NCBI RefSeq assembly: GCF_011320075.1 | Contig: NZ_JAANPA010000014.1 | Location: 1 to 62,515, forward strand | Direction of reading: 5' to 3' | DNA length: 62,515 nt | Origin: Sphingosinicella sp. YJ22 | GTDB taxonomy: Bacteria; Pseudomonadota; Alphaproteobacteria; Sphingomonadales; Sphingomonadaceae | Shown: piece after piece, positions 54,810-62,515 of the stretch | Layout of the letters: every line of letters starts with the position of its first letter | Numbering within the stretch: the first letter of the stretch is position 1 | The notes under the pieces: generated by a model | The model's database searches: none | The model's input: only the letters and a program-made list of their open reading frames with translations | Told to the model about the DNA's origin: nothing | Translations under genes and position numbers: made by a program

Positions 54810-55528
54810 GCTTCGGCCATCCTTCTGAGGCGCGCCTCGACCTTGGTGCGGGCGAGGTCGGCGCGCATCCTCATCATGACGATGGCGCCGAAGAAGAGAG
54901 AGAAGCCGACCGCCGAGACAAGCAAAGGCCACAGCATCTCGCCGGCGATGGCCGACTGGCCGCGGACGATGTCGATGCTCTGGGTCTGGTGGAGCGAGCG
55001 CCACCACACGACGGAATAATGGATGATCGGCAGATTCACCGTGCCGGCGAGGCCGAAGATCGCGGTCAGCCGCCCCTCCCCGCCTTTCTCCTTCTCGGCC
55101 GAGGCGAGCGCGATGTAGCCGAAATAGAGGAAGAGGAGGACGAGCATCGAGGTCATTCGCCCGTCCCATTCCCAATAGGTGCCCCAGGCCGGTCGGCCCC
55201 ACAGCGAGCCGCTGACCAGGCAGATGGCGGTGAACAACGCGCCCGGCACGGCGAGAGCGCGCCCCGCCACGGCGGCGAGCGGGTGGCGCCAGACCAGCTG
55301 CATGAAGCTGGCGACCGCAATTCCGGTCCATCCGCCCATGCCGAGCCAGGCGGCGGGCACGTGGAGATAGATGATGCGCACGCTGTCGCCCTGATAGCGC
55401 TCCGGCGGCGCGACGAGGAGGCCGTAGCCGACTCCGATCGCGATCAGAAGCAGCCCGCCCCACCCCAGCCAGGGAGTGAGGGCGCGCGCGATTTTGAGGA
55501 AGCGGGCGGGATTCGCGTAGGCGTGCAT
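54806..55528 (-). CDS. ccmC: Heme exporter protein CcmC
   Basis: 240 residues, six TM helices, tryptophan-rich WWD loop GRPAWGTYWEWDGRM and periplasmic His residues (YLHVPAAW, IHYSVVWWRSLHQ). Loads heme onto CcmE. First gene of the minus-strand ccm run; ccmA and ccmB are not in the window. Confidence 0.97.
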   Translation of the reverse strand: MHAYANPARFLKIARALTPWLGWGGLLLIAIGVGYGLLVAPPERYQGDSVRIIYLHVPAAWLGMGGWTGIAVASFMQLVWRHPLAAVAGRALAVPGALFTAICLVSGSLWGRPAWGTYWEWDGRMTSMLVLLFLYFGYIALASAEKEKGGEGRLTAIFGLAGTVNLPIIHYSVVWWRSLHQTQSIDIVRGQSAIAGEMLWPLLVSAVGFSLFFGAIVMMRMRADLARTKVEARLRRMAEA

Positions 55529-55628
55529 GGTGTCAGCACGCTTCTTAGCCGGGCAGTGACGCGCGCGGAAGGCCCCCGACGGTCGCAAGCTTGCCCCGCG
55601 GCGGGGCATCGCCCAAGTGAGCGGGCCG

Positions 55629-56546
55629 ATGTCCGCCACCCGCGCCGATCCCCTGCCCCCGCTTCGACACGACCGAGTGAAGGGCGTCGCCATGCGCCTC
55701 GCCGCGATCACCGGTTTCGCGGTGATGGCCGCAACGATCAAGCTCGCCTACGCCCATGGCGCGAGCACTCCGGAGACGGTGTTCTACCGCTGCCTGTTCG
55801 GACTGCCGCCCTTGTTCGGCTGGATCGCCTGGTGCCGGGACTGGGGCGTGTGGCGGACCCGGCGGCCGATGGCACATGTGCTACGCGGTGGCCTCGGCCT
55901 CGCGTCGATGACAATGGGCTTCACCGCGCTCGGCCTGCTGCCGCTCGCCGAGGCGAGCACCATTTCCTTTGTCGCGCCCTTGTTCGCGCTCGCGCTGTCG
56001 GCGCCGATCCTCGCCGAGCGGGTGGGCGCGCGCAGCTGGATTGCGGTCGCGGTGGGCTTCACCGGCGTGATCATCGTCATGCGGCCGGGCGGCACGCTGC
56101 CTCTCGATGGCACCATGGTGGCGCTTGGAGCGGCGTTCGGAGTCGCGTGCGTGACGGTGGCGCTTCGCTCCATCTCGCGGACCGAGAGCACGCGGACCAT
56201 CGTCTTCTGGTTCACGATCTTCTGCACGATCGCATCGTGCGCGCTGATGCCCTGGTTCGGCCAGGCGCATGACGGCTTCGCCTGGGCGTTGCTGGTGCTG
56301 ATCGGCCTGTCGGGTGGGATCGGCCAGCTCTTCCTGACCGCCTCGCTTCGCTACGCGCCGATCTCGGCGCTGGCGCCGATCGACTATCTGCAGCTCGTCT
56401 ATGCGGTGCTGTTCGGCTGGCTCTTGTTCGGCGACCAGCCGGCCTGGACGACCTCGGCCGGCGCCGCGCTGATCATCGTCAGCGTGCTGTCGACGATGGG
56501 GCGGCGGCCGGTGAAGGAAACGCCGCCCTCGTCGCTGGAAGCCTAG
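55629..56546 (+). CDS. EamA/DMT-family transporter
   Basis: 305 residues from ATG 55629 (GTG 55617 is in frame). Ten hydrophobic segments forming two EamA repeats (e.g. LRGGLGLASMTMGFTALGLLPLAEAS, and LLFGDQPAWTTSAGAALIIVSVL at the end of the second). Exports or imports small metabolites; substrate unknown. Its TAG stop shares CTAG (56543-56546) with the convergent dehydrogenase. Confidence 0.92.
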   Translation: MSATRADPLPPLRHDRVKGVAMRLAAITGFAVMAATIKLAYAHGASTPETVFYRCLFGLPPLFGWIAWCRDWGVWRTRRPMAHVLRGGLGLASMTMGFTALGLLPLAEASTISFVAPLFALALSAPILAERVGARSWIAVAVGFTGVIIVMRPGGTLPLDGTMVALGAAFGVACVTVALRSISRTESTRTIVFWFTIFCTIASCALMPWFGQAHDGFAWALLVLIGLSGGIGQLFLTASLRYAPISALAPIDYLQLVYAVLFGWLLFGDQPAWTTSAGAALIIVSVLSTMGRRPVKETPPSSLEA

Positions 56547-57592
56547 GCTCGGCCGATCAGGCGCTGTGCCATCGCGTCGGCGACCGCCGCGGGGTTGCGG
56601 CCGGTGGCGGCGCTCTCCGCCCAGATCTCTTCGAGCCGGTGCGGAATCCGCTCGATCCGGCGGCGGACCTCGTCCTTGTCGCCGTCCTTCAGATATTCGG
56701 TGGCGACATTGATGATGCCACCGGCGTTGATGACATAATCGGGCGCGTAGAGGATTCCGCGGGCGTGAAGGCGGTCGCCGTCCTCGGGCCGCGCAAGCTG
56801 GTTGTTGGCGCCGCCGGCGACCACCGGCACGCGAAGGGCCGGGATCGACTGCTCGTTGAGGATCGCACCCAGCGCGTTCGGGCTGAAGATGTCGGCCTCG
56901 AGGGTCATGATTTCGTCGGGAGAGACGGCGATGCCACCCACTTCATCCGCGACCTTCTGAGCCCGGGCCTGATCGATGTCGGCGATGCTGATGCGGGCGC
57001 CATCCTTGGCCGCGAGTCGGGCGACTCCGCCGGCGACGCTGCCGGCGCCCTGAATCGCGATGTGGAGACCGTCAAGGCTGTCCTTGCCGAGAGCGCGCTT
57101 CGCCGCGGCGCGCACGCCCAGATAGACGCCATAGCTGGTGTGCGGCCCAGGATCGCCGCCGACTGCGCCCTCGGTGACGGGCAAACCGGACACATATTTC
57201 GTCTGCTGCGCGATCGCGACGATGTCGGCGACGGTGATGCCGACATCCTCGGCCGTCACATAATTGCCTCCCAGCCGGTCGACCGCGTTTCCGAACGCGG
57301 CGAGCATCTCGGGCGTCTTGATGCGGTCGGGGCCGGCGAGGATCACCGCCTTGCCACCACCGAGGTTCAGCCCGGCCATGGCGTTCTTGTAGCTCATGCC
57401 GCGCGACAGGCGCAGAACGTCGGCGACCGCCTGGTTGGGATCAGGATAATGCCAGAAGCGCGTGCCGCCCGCCGCCGGACCGAGCGCGGTCGAGTGCATG
57501 GCGATGATCGCCTTGAGGCCGGAGTCCCGGTCGGTGACGAAATGCACGGCTTCGTGATCGTCGAAATCGGGGAGGTCCCAGAGCGACTGCAT
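56543..57592 (-). CDS. Leucine/Glu/Phe-type amino acid dehydrogenase
   Basis: 349 residues. ELFV dehydrogenase: catalytic Lys in LNLGGGKAVI, dinucleotide fold AIQGAGSVAGGVARLAAKDGARISIADID, and CDS-wide similarity to leucine dehydrogenase (SNAL in SPNALGAIL, NNQL). Oxidative deamination of branched amino acids with NAD+. tRNA-His lies 28 bp upstream on the same strand. Confidence 0.94.
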   Translation of the reverse strand: MQSLWDLPDFDDHEAVHFVTDRDSGLKAIIAMHSTALGPAAGGTRFWHYPDPNQAVADVLRLSRGMSYKNAMAGLNLGGGKAVILAGPDRIKTPEMLAAFGNAVDRLGGNYVTAEDVGITVADIVAIAQQTKYVSGLPVTEGAVGGDPGPHTSYGVYLGVRAAAKRALGKDSLDGLHIAIQGAGSVAGGVARLAAKDGARISIADIDQARAQKVADEVGGIAVSPDEIMTLEADIFSPNALGAILNEQSIPALRVPVVAGGANNQLARPEDGDRLHARGILYAPDYVINAGGIINVATEYLKDGDKDEVRRRIERIPHRLEEIWAESAATGRNPAAVADAMAQRLIGRA

Positions 57593-57620
57593 CTGAATTT
57601 ATCCTGTGATCAGAATTAGA

Positions 57621-57698
57621 TGGGGCGACCGACGGGACTTGAACCCGCGACCCTCGGTACCACAAACCGATGCTCTAACCAGCTGAGCTACGGTCGCC
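57621..57698 (-). tRNA. tRNA-His(GTG)
   Basis: 78 nt including CCA (57621-57623) and encoded G-1 (57698) opposite C73, the histidine identity pair. Anticodon loop TTGTGGT gives GTG. Other arms pair fully. Confidence 0.95.
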
Positions 57699-57801
57699 AT
57701 AAATCTAAGGGTGGCGGCACATAGGGTCGGGTTGGGGGCAAGGTCAAGGGACGGCGGGCGCGCTTGTGCGGCCGATGCCGCGTGGATAAGCCGGCGCCGA
57801 A

Positions 57802-58737
57802 ATGACGGACCGCCCCTTCCCCCACCGCAACCTCATCGGCATCGACCAGCTCGGCGACGAGGATATCGCGCAGATCCTCGCCGAGGCGGAGCATTGGGCG
57901 GCCTTCAACCAAGCGCCGCGCCGCGCCGACGAGCGGCTTGCGGGGCTGACCCAGGTCAATCTGTTCTTCGAGAATTCGACTCGCACCCTGCTGTCGTTCG
58001 AGATCGCCGGACGCCGGCTCGGAGCGCAGGTCGCGGCGGTGCCGGTCGGCCAGTCGAGCGTGAAGAAGGGCGAGACCCTGCTCGACACGGCGCACACGAT
58101 CGACGCGATGGGAGCCGACCTCCTCGTCCTGCGCCATCCCGACGCCGGCGCCGCCGCCGCGGTCGCCGACGCGGTGGGCTGCTGCGTGGTCAATGGCGGC
58201 GACGGCGCCAACGAGCACCCGACCCAGGCGCTTCTCGACGCCTTCACAATTCGCCAGCGCCTGGGCCGGATCAAGGGACTGACCGTCGCGATCTGCGGCG
58301 ACATCCGCCACAGCCGGGTCGCCCATTCCAACCGCCGGCTGCTGCCGAGGCTGGGCGCCGACGTGCGGCTGGTCGCGCCGCGCGGGCTTCTCCCGGACGA
58401 GACCGGCGGCCTGCCGGTTTTCGACAATCTCGACGAGGGGATCGAGGGCGCCGACGTGGTCATGATGCTGCGCATCCAGCGCGAGCGGATGGAGGACGCG
58501 CTGACCGGCCTGCTCGGCGACTTCCACGCCGCCTTCGGCCTCAACGCCGATCGGTTGAAGCGCGCCGCGCCGGGCGCCATCGTCATGCATCCCGGGCCGA
58601 TGAACCGCGGAATCGAGATTTCGGGAGAGGTCGCCGACGATCCGGCCCGTTCGGTGATCCAGGATCAGGTGACCAACGGAGTCGCGGTGCGGATGGCGGT
58701 GCTCGACCTCATCACACGCGTGCGGCGCGGCGCCTGA
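57802..58737 (+). CDS. pyrB: Aspartate carbamoyltransferase
   Basis: 311 residues. Carbamoyl-phosphate motif FFENSTRT (residues 56-62), [11 protein letters not shown] and the C-terminal [10 protein letters not shown]. Second step of pyrimidine synthesis. No pyrC follows; a strong terminator hairpin comes directly after. Confidence 0.97.
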   Translation: MTDRPFPHRNLIGIDQLGDEDIAQILAEAEHWAAFNQAPRRADERLAGLTQVNLFFENSTRTLLSFEIAGRRLGAQVAAVPVGQSSVKKGETLLDTAHTIDAMGADLLVLRHPDAGAAAAVADAVGCCVVNGGDGANEHPTQALLDAFTIRQRLGRIKGLTVAICGDIRHSRVAHSNRRLLPRLGADVRLVAPRGLLPDETGGLPVFDNLDEGIEGADVVMMLRIQRERMEDALTGLLGDFHAAFGLNADRLKRAAPGAIVMHPGPMNRGIEISGEVADDPARSVIQDQVTNGVAVRMAVLDLITRVRRGA

Positions 58738-58743
58738 ATCGAA

Positions 58744-58769
58744 ACGGCCGGCACCGAAGTGCCGGCCGT
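58744..58769. terminator. Terminator hairpin after pyrB
   Basis: ACGGCCGGCAC-CGAA-GTGCCGGCCGT, an 11-bp perfect stem with a tetraloop, 7 bp after pyrB and 26 bp from the end of the convergent gene. No T-run; it may act in both directions. Confidence 0.7.
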
Positions 58770-58794
58770 CCCACCAAGGAAGTCGGAAAGGGTT

Positions 58795-60219
58795 TTAGGC
58801 GTTGCGGCCGTAGCGCGAGGCCCAGCGGATGACCGCGTCGCCGGCATTGCCGCGGACGAAGCACTCGCCGCCGCGCGCGCGGATGCTGGTGCACTGGCGA
58901 TTGGCGTCGGAGCGGCTGGTGAAACCGGAAATGGCGACACGGTGGAACAGCCGGCCATTATGGTCGAAGGTCATCGTCACCGGCTGCTCGCTGGCGAGGC
59001 CGAAGCGGCGCTCCGCCTCCTGCCAGGCGCGCTCGGCATTGGCGGCATTGCTGTAGGCGCCGATCTGGACGACGTAGCGGCCGCTGCCCGAACGGACCGG
59101 CTCGGCGATCCGCGGAGTCGCCACCGCCTCGACGATTCGGCCGGAGCGGCGCACCGGGCGCTGCGCCACCGGCATCACGACAGGGTCGGGGCGAACCAGG
59201 GCCTCCGCCGCGGCGGCATATTGGACTCGCGCCGGGACCTGCTCGGCCTCGGGCGCGGGAACCGCGGCTGGAAGCTGGACCGCGCCGCGCGAATCGATGC
59301 CCCATTCGGGCTGCTCGAGCTCGGCATAAGCGGGCGCCGCGACGGGAGTCGCCGCAGGCACCGGGATGACGACAGGCGCGGATTCGGGCGCCGCGACCGG
59401 CTCGACCGGCGGGAGCACGATCGGCGCGGCGGCGGCCATCTGCACGGGCGCGGAGACAGGCGCCGACGGCGCGTTAAGGGCGAGGCGGACCGGCTGGCCG
59501 GCATCGGCCACCGGATTGACGCCGAGCACGGTCACCACCGGATTGTTCGAGCCGGGCTGCGACGCCATCGACGCCCATTCGGTCATGCGCTGACTGAGCT
59601 CGGCCGGCGACACGTCCTGCGACGCGATCATTCGGGCGCGCGACCAGTCGCCGCCAAGGGCGTAGGCGAGCGCCAAATTCTGGCGGATTCGGGCAGTCGC
59701 CCCCATCGAACGGGCGGCGGGCTCGAGGATCTCAACCGCACGCTGCGGCGAGCCGGCGAGCGCATAGGCCAAGCCGAGATCGCTCGCCTGCGCCTGGCCC
59801 TGGAGCGAATCGAGCTGCGCGAGTGCGTCCTGCGAGCGGCCGTTGGCGGCCTGCATCAGCGCCAGCGCGATCCCGGCGCGCGGGCGCGAGGGATCGAGTT
59901 CGAGAACGTCGCGATAGGTCGCCTCGGCCGATTCGAGACGGCCGGAGCGCATGTAGATGTCGGCGAGGGTCAGCCGGTAGCCGGCATCGCGCGGCGACAG
60001 CGCCACCGCCTGCTCCATCGCATCCAGCGCCCGGGCGAGATCGCCGCGCGCCAGCGCTTCGCCGGCCTCACGGCTCAGTCGACCCGCCTCGCCGTCGCCG
60101 CGCGCCTGGCTGGCGAAAGCGGTGGCTGCGCCGAAGCTGACGCCCTGGACCTGGCAGCCGACGACGGCCATGCTCAGCGCGACGCTCGACGCGGCGAATT
60201 TGAACGCGATGCTCTTCAT
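58795..60219 (-). CDS. TPR-SPOR outer-membrane lipoprotein
   Basis: 474 residues from ATG 60219. Lipobox VVGC (Cys22), TPR array (residues ~45-200, e.g. LTLADIYMRSGRLESAEATYRDVLELDPS), Pro/Val/Ala-rich linker, and a C-terminal SPOR domain (residues ~395-470, RYVVQIGAYSNAANAERAWQEAERRF) that binds denuded peptidoglycan. Third gene of a ParA-RHH-SPOR operon; it may couple an ATPase-positioned system to the septum. Confidence 0.92.
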   Translation of the reverse strand: MKSIAFKFAASSVALSMAVVGCQVQGVSFGAATAFASQARGDGEAGRLSREAGEALARGDLARALDAMEQAVALSPRDAGYRLTLADIYMRSGRLESAEATYRDVLELDPSRPRAGIALALMQAANGRSQDALAQLDSLQGQAQASDLGLAYALAGSPQRAVEILEPAARSMGATARIRQNLALAYALGGDWSRARMIASQDVSPAELSQRMTEWASMASQPGSNNPVVTVLGVNPVADAGQPVRLALNAPSAPVSAPVQMAAAAPIVLPPVEPVAAPESAPVVIPVPAATPVAAPAYAELEQPEWGIDSRGAVQLPAAVPAPEAEQVPARVQYAAAAEALVRPDPVVMPVAQRPVRRSGRIVEAVATPRIAEPVRSGSGRYVVQIGAYSNAANAERAWQEAERRFGLASEQPVTMTFDHNGRLFHRVAISGFTSRSDANRQCTSIRARGGECFVRGNAGDAVIRWASRYGRNA

Positions 60220-60235
60220 GCCCCTTAACTCCGGT

Positions 60236-60865
60236 TCAGCTTCGCTTGGCGCTCGGCAATTGCTCCGCGAGGTTGCCGACTTCAGGCAGCGATTCGATGA
60301 ATTGATCGAGCGCCGCGGTGACGAGCTGCTGGGCGGAGCGGCCGGTGACCGCCGTCGCCAGGCGCAGCCGCAGGTGCCGCGACGAATCGAGACGAAGCGT
60401 GAAGGCGGCCTTGCGCACGTCCGCCTGAATCTGTGCCTTCGCGGCTGCCTTGGCGCGCGGCTGGGCCGGACGCTTGGGCATGCGCACGATTTCGGCGGGC
60501 TGTTCGGCCGCAATGGCCTCTTCGGCCAGCTCTTCGTCCGGCTCGGGGAACTGATCGGCGAGCGCGCGCTGCTGCTCGACGACCGGAACCTGCGCCTGAG
60601 GCTCCTCGACCGGCTCGTGCGCCTGCTGCTCCTCGATCCAAACCGGCGCTTCCTGCTCCTCCTGCGCCACCCGGGGCGCGGGGGTCAGGGCCGAGATGGA
60701 GCTTGGGACATGTTCGGACGGCGCTTCGGCGCCATAGCCCATGTCGTTCCAGCCGAGATCGTCGAGCATCGCGCCGGTGATGTGGCGCGGGCGCATGGCC
60801 GGCTTGGCGCCGCCCTTGCGGGCGAGCAGGCTACCGGAAAGCGACGCGTACCTGGACTCAGTCAT
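60236..60865 (-). CDS. Hypothetical protein with C-terminal ribbon-helix-helix
   Basis: 209 residues from ATG 60865, 11 bp after the ParA-like gene. Residues ~1-155 look disordered, with an early MRPRHITGAMLDDLGW segment and a Gln/Glu/Pro-rich middle. Residues ~165-200 (AAFTLRLDSSRHLRLRLATAVTGRSAQQL then VTAALDQFIESL) form an RHH fold. This is the arrangement of a ParA adaptor or of a ParG-like DNA-binding partner. Between parA-like and SPOR genes, in one operon. Confidence 0.8.
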   Translation of the reverse strand: MTESRYASLSGSLLARKGGAKPAMRPRHITGAMLDDLGWNDMGYGAEAPSEHVPSSISALTPAPRVAQEEQEAPVWIEEQQAHEPVEEPQAQVPVVEQQRALADQFPEPDEELAEEAIAAEQPAEIVRMPKRPAQPRAKAAAKAQIQADVRKAAFTLRLDSSRHLRLRLATAVTGRSAQQLVTAALDQFIESLPEVGNLAEQLPSAKRS

Positions 60866-60876
60866 GAACGCCGCTC

Positions 60877-61599
60877 CTACTGGCCAACCACGCGACGGCC
60901 GAAGCCGCCGGTGACCCCGGGACGGGGCATTGCAGAGGGGGCGATGGCGCCCGGCGCGGTGAACACGGTGCGGCGGAAGTTCCGCTCGAGCCGATCGCTG
61001 ATATAGGACCACAGCTCCTCGACCTCGCGGGCCGACTTGCCGTTGGGATCGGTCTCCATGACCGTCCGGCCGTCGATCATCGACGCCGCGAAATCGGTGC
61101 GGTGGTGGATCGTGACCGGGGCGACCGTGCCGTGCTGCGACAGCGCGATTGCGGCCTCGAAGGTGATCTTCGCCTTCGGAGTCGCTGCGTTGACCACGAA
61201 GATCAGCGGCTTGCCGGCGCGCTCGCAGATATCGACCGTGGCGCCGACGGCGCGAAGGTCGTGCGGTGACGGGCGGGTCGGGATGACGATCAGCTCGGCG
61301 ACCTGGATGACGCTCTGGATCGCCATCGTGATCGCCGGCGGGGTGTCGATCACCGCGAGCTTGAAGCCCTGCTGACGAAGCACCTCGAGGTCGGCGGCGA
61401 GCCGGGCGACCGTGGTCTGCGCGAACGCGGGCATCTCGTTCTCGCGCTCGTTCCACCAGTCGGCGAGCGAGCCCTGCGGGTCGATGTCGATGAGGCAGAC
61501 AGGTCCGCATCCGGCGCGCTGCGCCTGAACGGCAAGGTGACCGGACAAGGTGGTCTTGCCGGATCCGCCCTTCTGCGATGATAAAGCGAGAACGCGCAT
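60877..61599 (-). CDS. ParA/MinD-like partition ATPase
   Basis: 240 residues from ATG 61599. Deviant Walker A KGGSGKTT with signature Lys10, Walker A' DIDPQGS, Walker B VIDTPP. No ParB lies next to it. The downstream RHH-tailed protein may be its partner, giving a type Ib-like pair. It probably positions a protein complex or DNA locus rather than doing chromosome partition. Confidence 0.88.
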   Translation of the reverse strand: MRVLALSSQKGGSGKTTLSGHLAVQAQRAGCGPVCLIDIDPQGSLADWWNERENEMPAFAQTTVARLAADLEVLRQQGFKLAVIDTPPAITMAIQSVIQVAELIVIPTRPSPHDLRAVGATVDICERAGKPLIFVVNAATPKAKITFEAAIALSQHGTVAPVTIHHRTDFAASMIDGRTVMETDPNGKSAREVEELWSYISDRLERNFRRTVFTAPGAIAPSAMPRPGVTGGFGRRVVGQ

Positions 61600-61802
61600 C
61601 AATATTCCTCGGCTGGCATTGCTCGAGGTCGGGATGCACCGCCCCACCCTAAAATCCGGTTAACTTTGACGGCAAGGTTGCGCCGTGCGGATGACGTCAC
61701 GACGCCGCCCGCATGACGTCGAAAATTGTGCTAACATGGGCTTAACCATTCCCGGTTAAGTGCCTGCGTTTGAAACGATCCCACGCGAAAGGTCTTCGCA
61801 CG

Positions 61803-62515
61803 ATGACGCGGACTCATTGGTTTCTTGCAGCGACCGCCTTCCTCGCTCTCGCCGGCGCCGAGACGGCCGCAGCGGACGTGCCGGCCGGCATCGCTGCCTG
61901 GCAGGCGGGCGATTATGCGCGGGCCGTCGCCGAATGGCGGCCGCTCGCCGAAGCCGGCGATGCCGACGCGCAGTTCAATCTCGGCCAGGCCTATCGGCTC
62001 GGCCGCGGCGTGCCGCAGGATTTGCGCCTCGCCGAGCAATGGTTCGAGCGCGCCGCGCGCCAGCGCCACGAGCAGGCCGGCGCGAATCTCGGTCTGCTGC
62101 TGTTCCAGAACGGGCGCGCGCGCGAGGCGATGCCGTGGATCCAGGCAGCCGCGATGCGTGGCGATCCCCGCGCTCAATATGTCTTCGGCACCGCTCTGTT
62201 CAACGGCGACGTCGTGCGCCGCGACTTGCCCCGCGCTTATGCTCTGATGAGCCGAGCCGCCGCCCAGGGCTTTCCGCAGGCGGCCGAGCAGCTGCGCCAG
62301 ATGGAACCGTTCCTCAGCGACGCGGACCGCCGCGCCGGCACCGCGCTCGCAGCCCAAATGGCTGGCCCACAGCCGCCGCGCCAGATGGCCGAGGCCGAAC
62401 CGCGCCCGGTGCCGGTGCCCGCGGTGACCGGGCGTCCGGGCACAGGGGCCGGGGTCAGCTACGCCGCGCCCGGCACCGCCTCGCCGCCGCGCGGCCGGCC
62501 CGAAGAGCATACGTT
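61803..62515 (+). CDS. Sel1-repeat secreted protein, truncated by window end
   Basis: Frame open from ATG 61803 to the right edge (237 residues visible). Signal peptide (LAATAFLALAGAETAAA), then Sel1-like repeats (AWQAGDYARAVAEWRPLAEAGDADAQFNLGQAYRLGRGV and two more). After ~residue 185 a Pro-rich linker begins; SPOR domains often follow at this point in relatives. Divergent from the ParA-like operon across ~200 bp. Confidence 0.85.
   Translation, partial: MTRTHWFLAATAFLALAGAETAAADVPAGIAAWQAGDYARAVAEWRPLAEAGDADAQFNLGQAYRLGRGVPQDLRLAEQWFERAARQRHEQAGANLGLLLFQNGRAREAMPWIQAAAMRGDPRAQYVFGTALFNGDVVRRDLPRAYALMSRAAAQGFPQAAEQLRQMEPFLSDADRRAGTALAAQMAGPQPPRQMAEAEPRPVPVPAVTGRPGTGAGVSYAAPGTASPPRGRPEEHT

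Overview
The window is GC-rich chromosomal DNA from an alphaproteobacterium, almost certainly a member of the Sphingomonadales. Evidence: the pckA / chvI-chvG-hprK-rapZ-EIIA-HPr arrangement, a ccmCDEFGHI cytochrome c maturation cluster, an exosortase A (XrtA) exopolysaccharide locus with full-length relatives of sphingomonad XrtA genes, DUF4893 and DUF2171 proteins, and a GTA-type terminase. Genes are packed tightly, with many ATGA, TGATG and TTGA start/stop overlaps. Three convergent pairs share one CTAG tetranucleotide as both TAG stops.

Layout. 1-4.2 kb: end of a TPR protein, a histidine kinase with a degenerate catalytic domain, a tRNA with CAU anticodon, an SPFH/NfeD membrane-quality pair and a DUF2171 protein. 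4.4-9.1 kb is the most accessory-looking part: an orphan GTA-type terminase pair whose large subunit carries an in-frame 129-bp palindromic repeat, two tandem paralogous small secreted proteins, a glycine-zipper miniprotein, and a RelE/RHH toxin-antitoxin pair with a palindromic operator. 9.2-16.1 kb: carbon-metabolism control, with ATP-dependent PEP carboxykinase divergent from the ChvI/ChvG two-component system, HPr kinase, RapZ, EIIA(Man-type) and HPr, then a TrmH-type rRNA methylase. 16.1-23.1 kb: a META-domain lipoprotein, RmuC, a hypothetical acidic beta-rich protein, peptide deformylase and RecR opposite fmt-truA.

23.0-41.4 kb is one exosortase A locus. The minus strand carries acyl-CoA ligase, PLP decarboxylase, Wza-type export lipoprotein, chain-length determinant, tyrosine autokinase, outer-membrane beta-barrel, ATPase, polysaccharide deacetylase, FemAB-like protein, glycosyltransferase, exosortase-EpsI fusion and asparagine-synthase-like amidotransferase. 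The divergent plus strand carries a GNAT acyltransferase, an acyl carrier protein and two alpha/beta-hydrolases. Together they should make, modify and export an exopolysaccharide and sort PEP-CTERM proteins. No PEP-CTERM substrate, PrsK/PrsR sensor pair or initiating phosphosugar transferase is present here.

41.4-50.5 kb: thioredoxin reductase, a cupin/JmjC oxygenase, small hypotheticals, DUF4893 and DUF2267 proteins, a hemerythrin gene with a C-terminal frameshift, tRNA-Met, DUF3775, a 2H-phosphoesterase, Kup K+ transporter and alanine dehydrogenase. 50.7-55.5 kb: ccmC-D-E-F-G-H-I on the minus strand (ccmA/B are not here). 55.6-58.8 kb: an EamA transporter, leucine-type dehydrogenase, tRNA-His and PyrB. 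58.8-62.5 kb: a ParA-like ATPase, an RHH-tailed partner and a TPR-SPOR lipoprotein in one operon, divergent from a Sel1-repeat protein cut by the window end.

Most functional calls rest on motif and family recognition from the translated sequence. No database search was possible.
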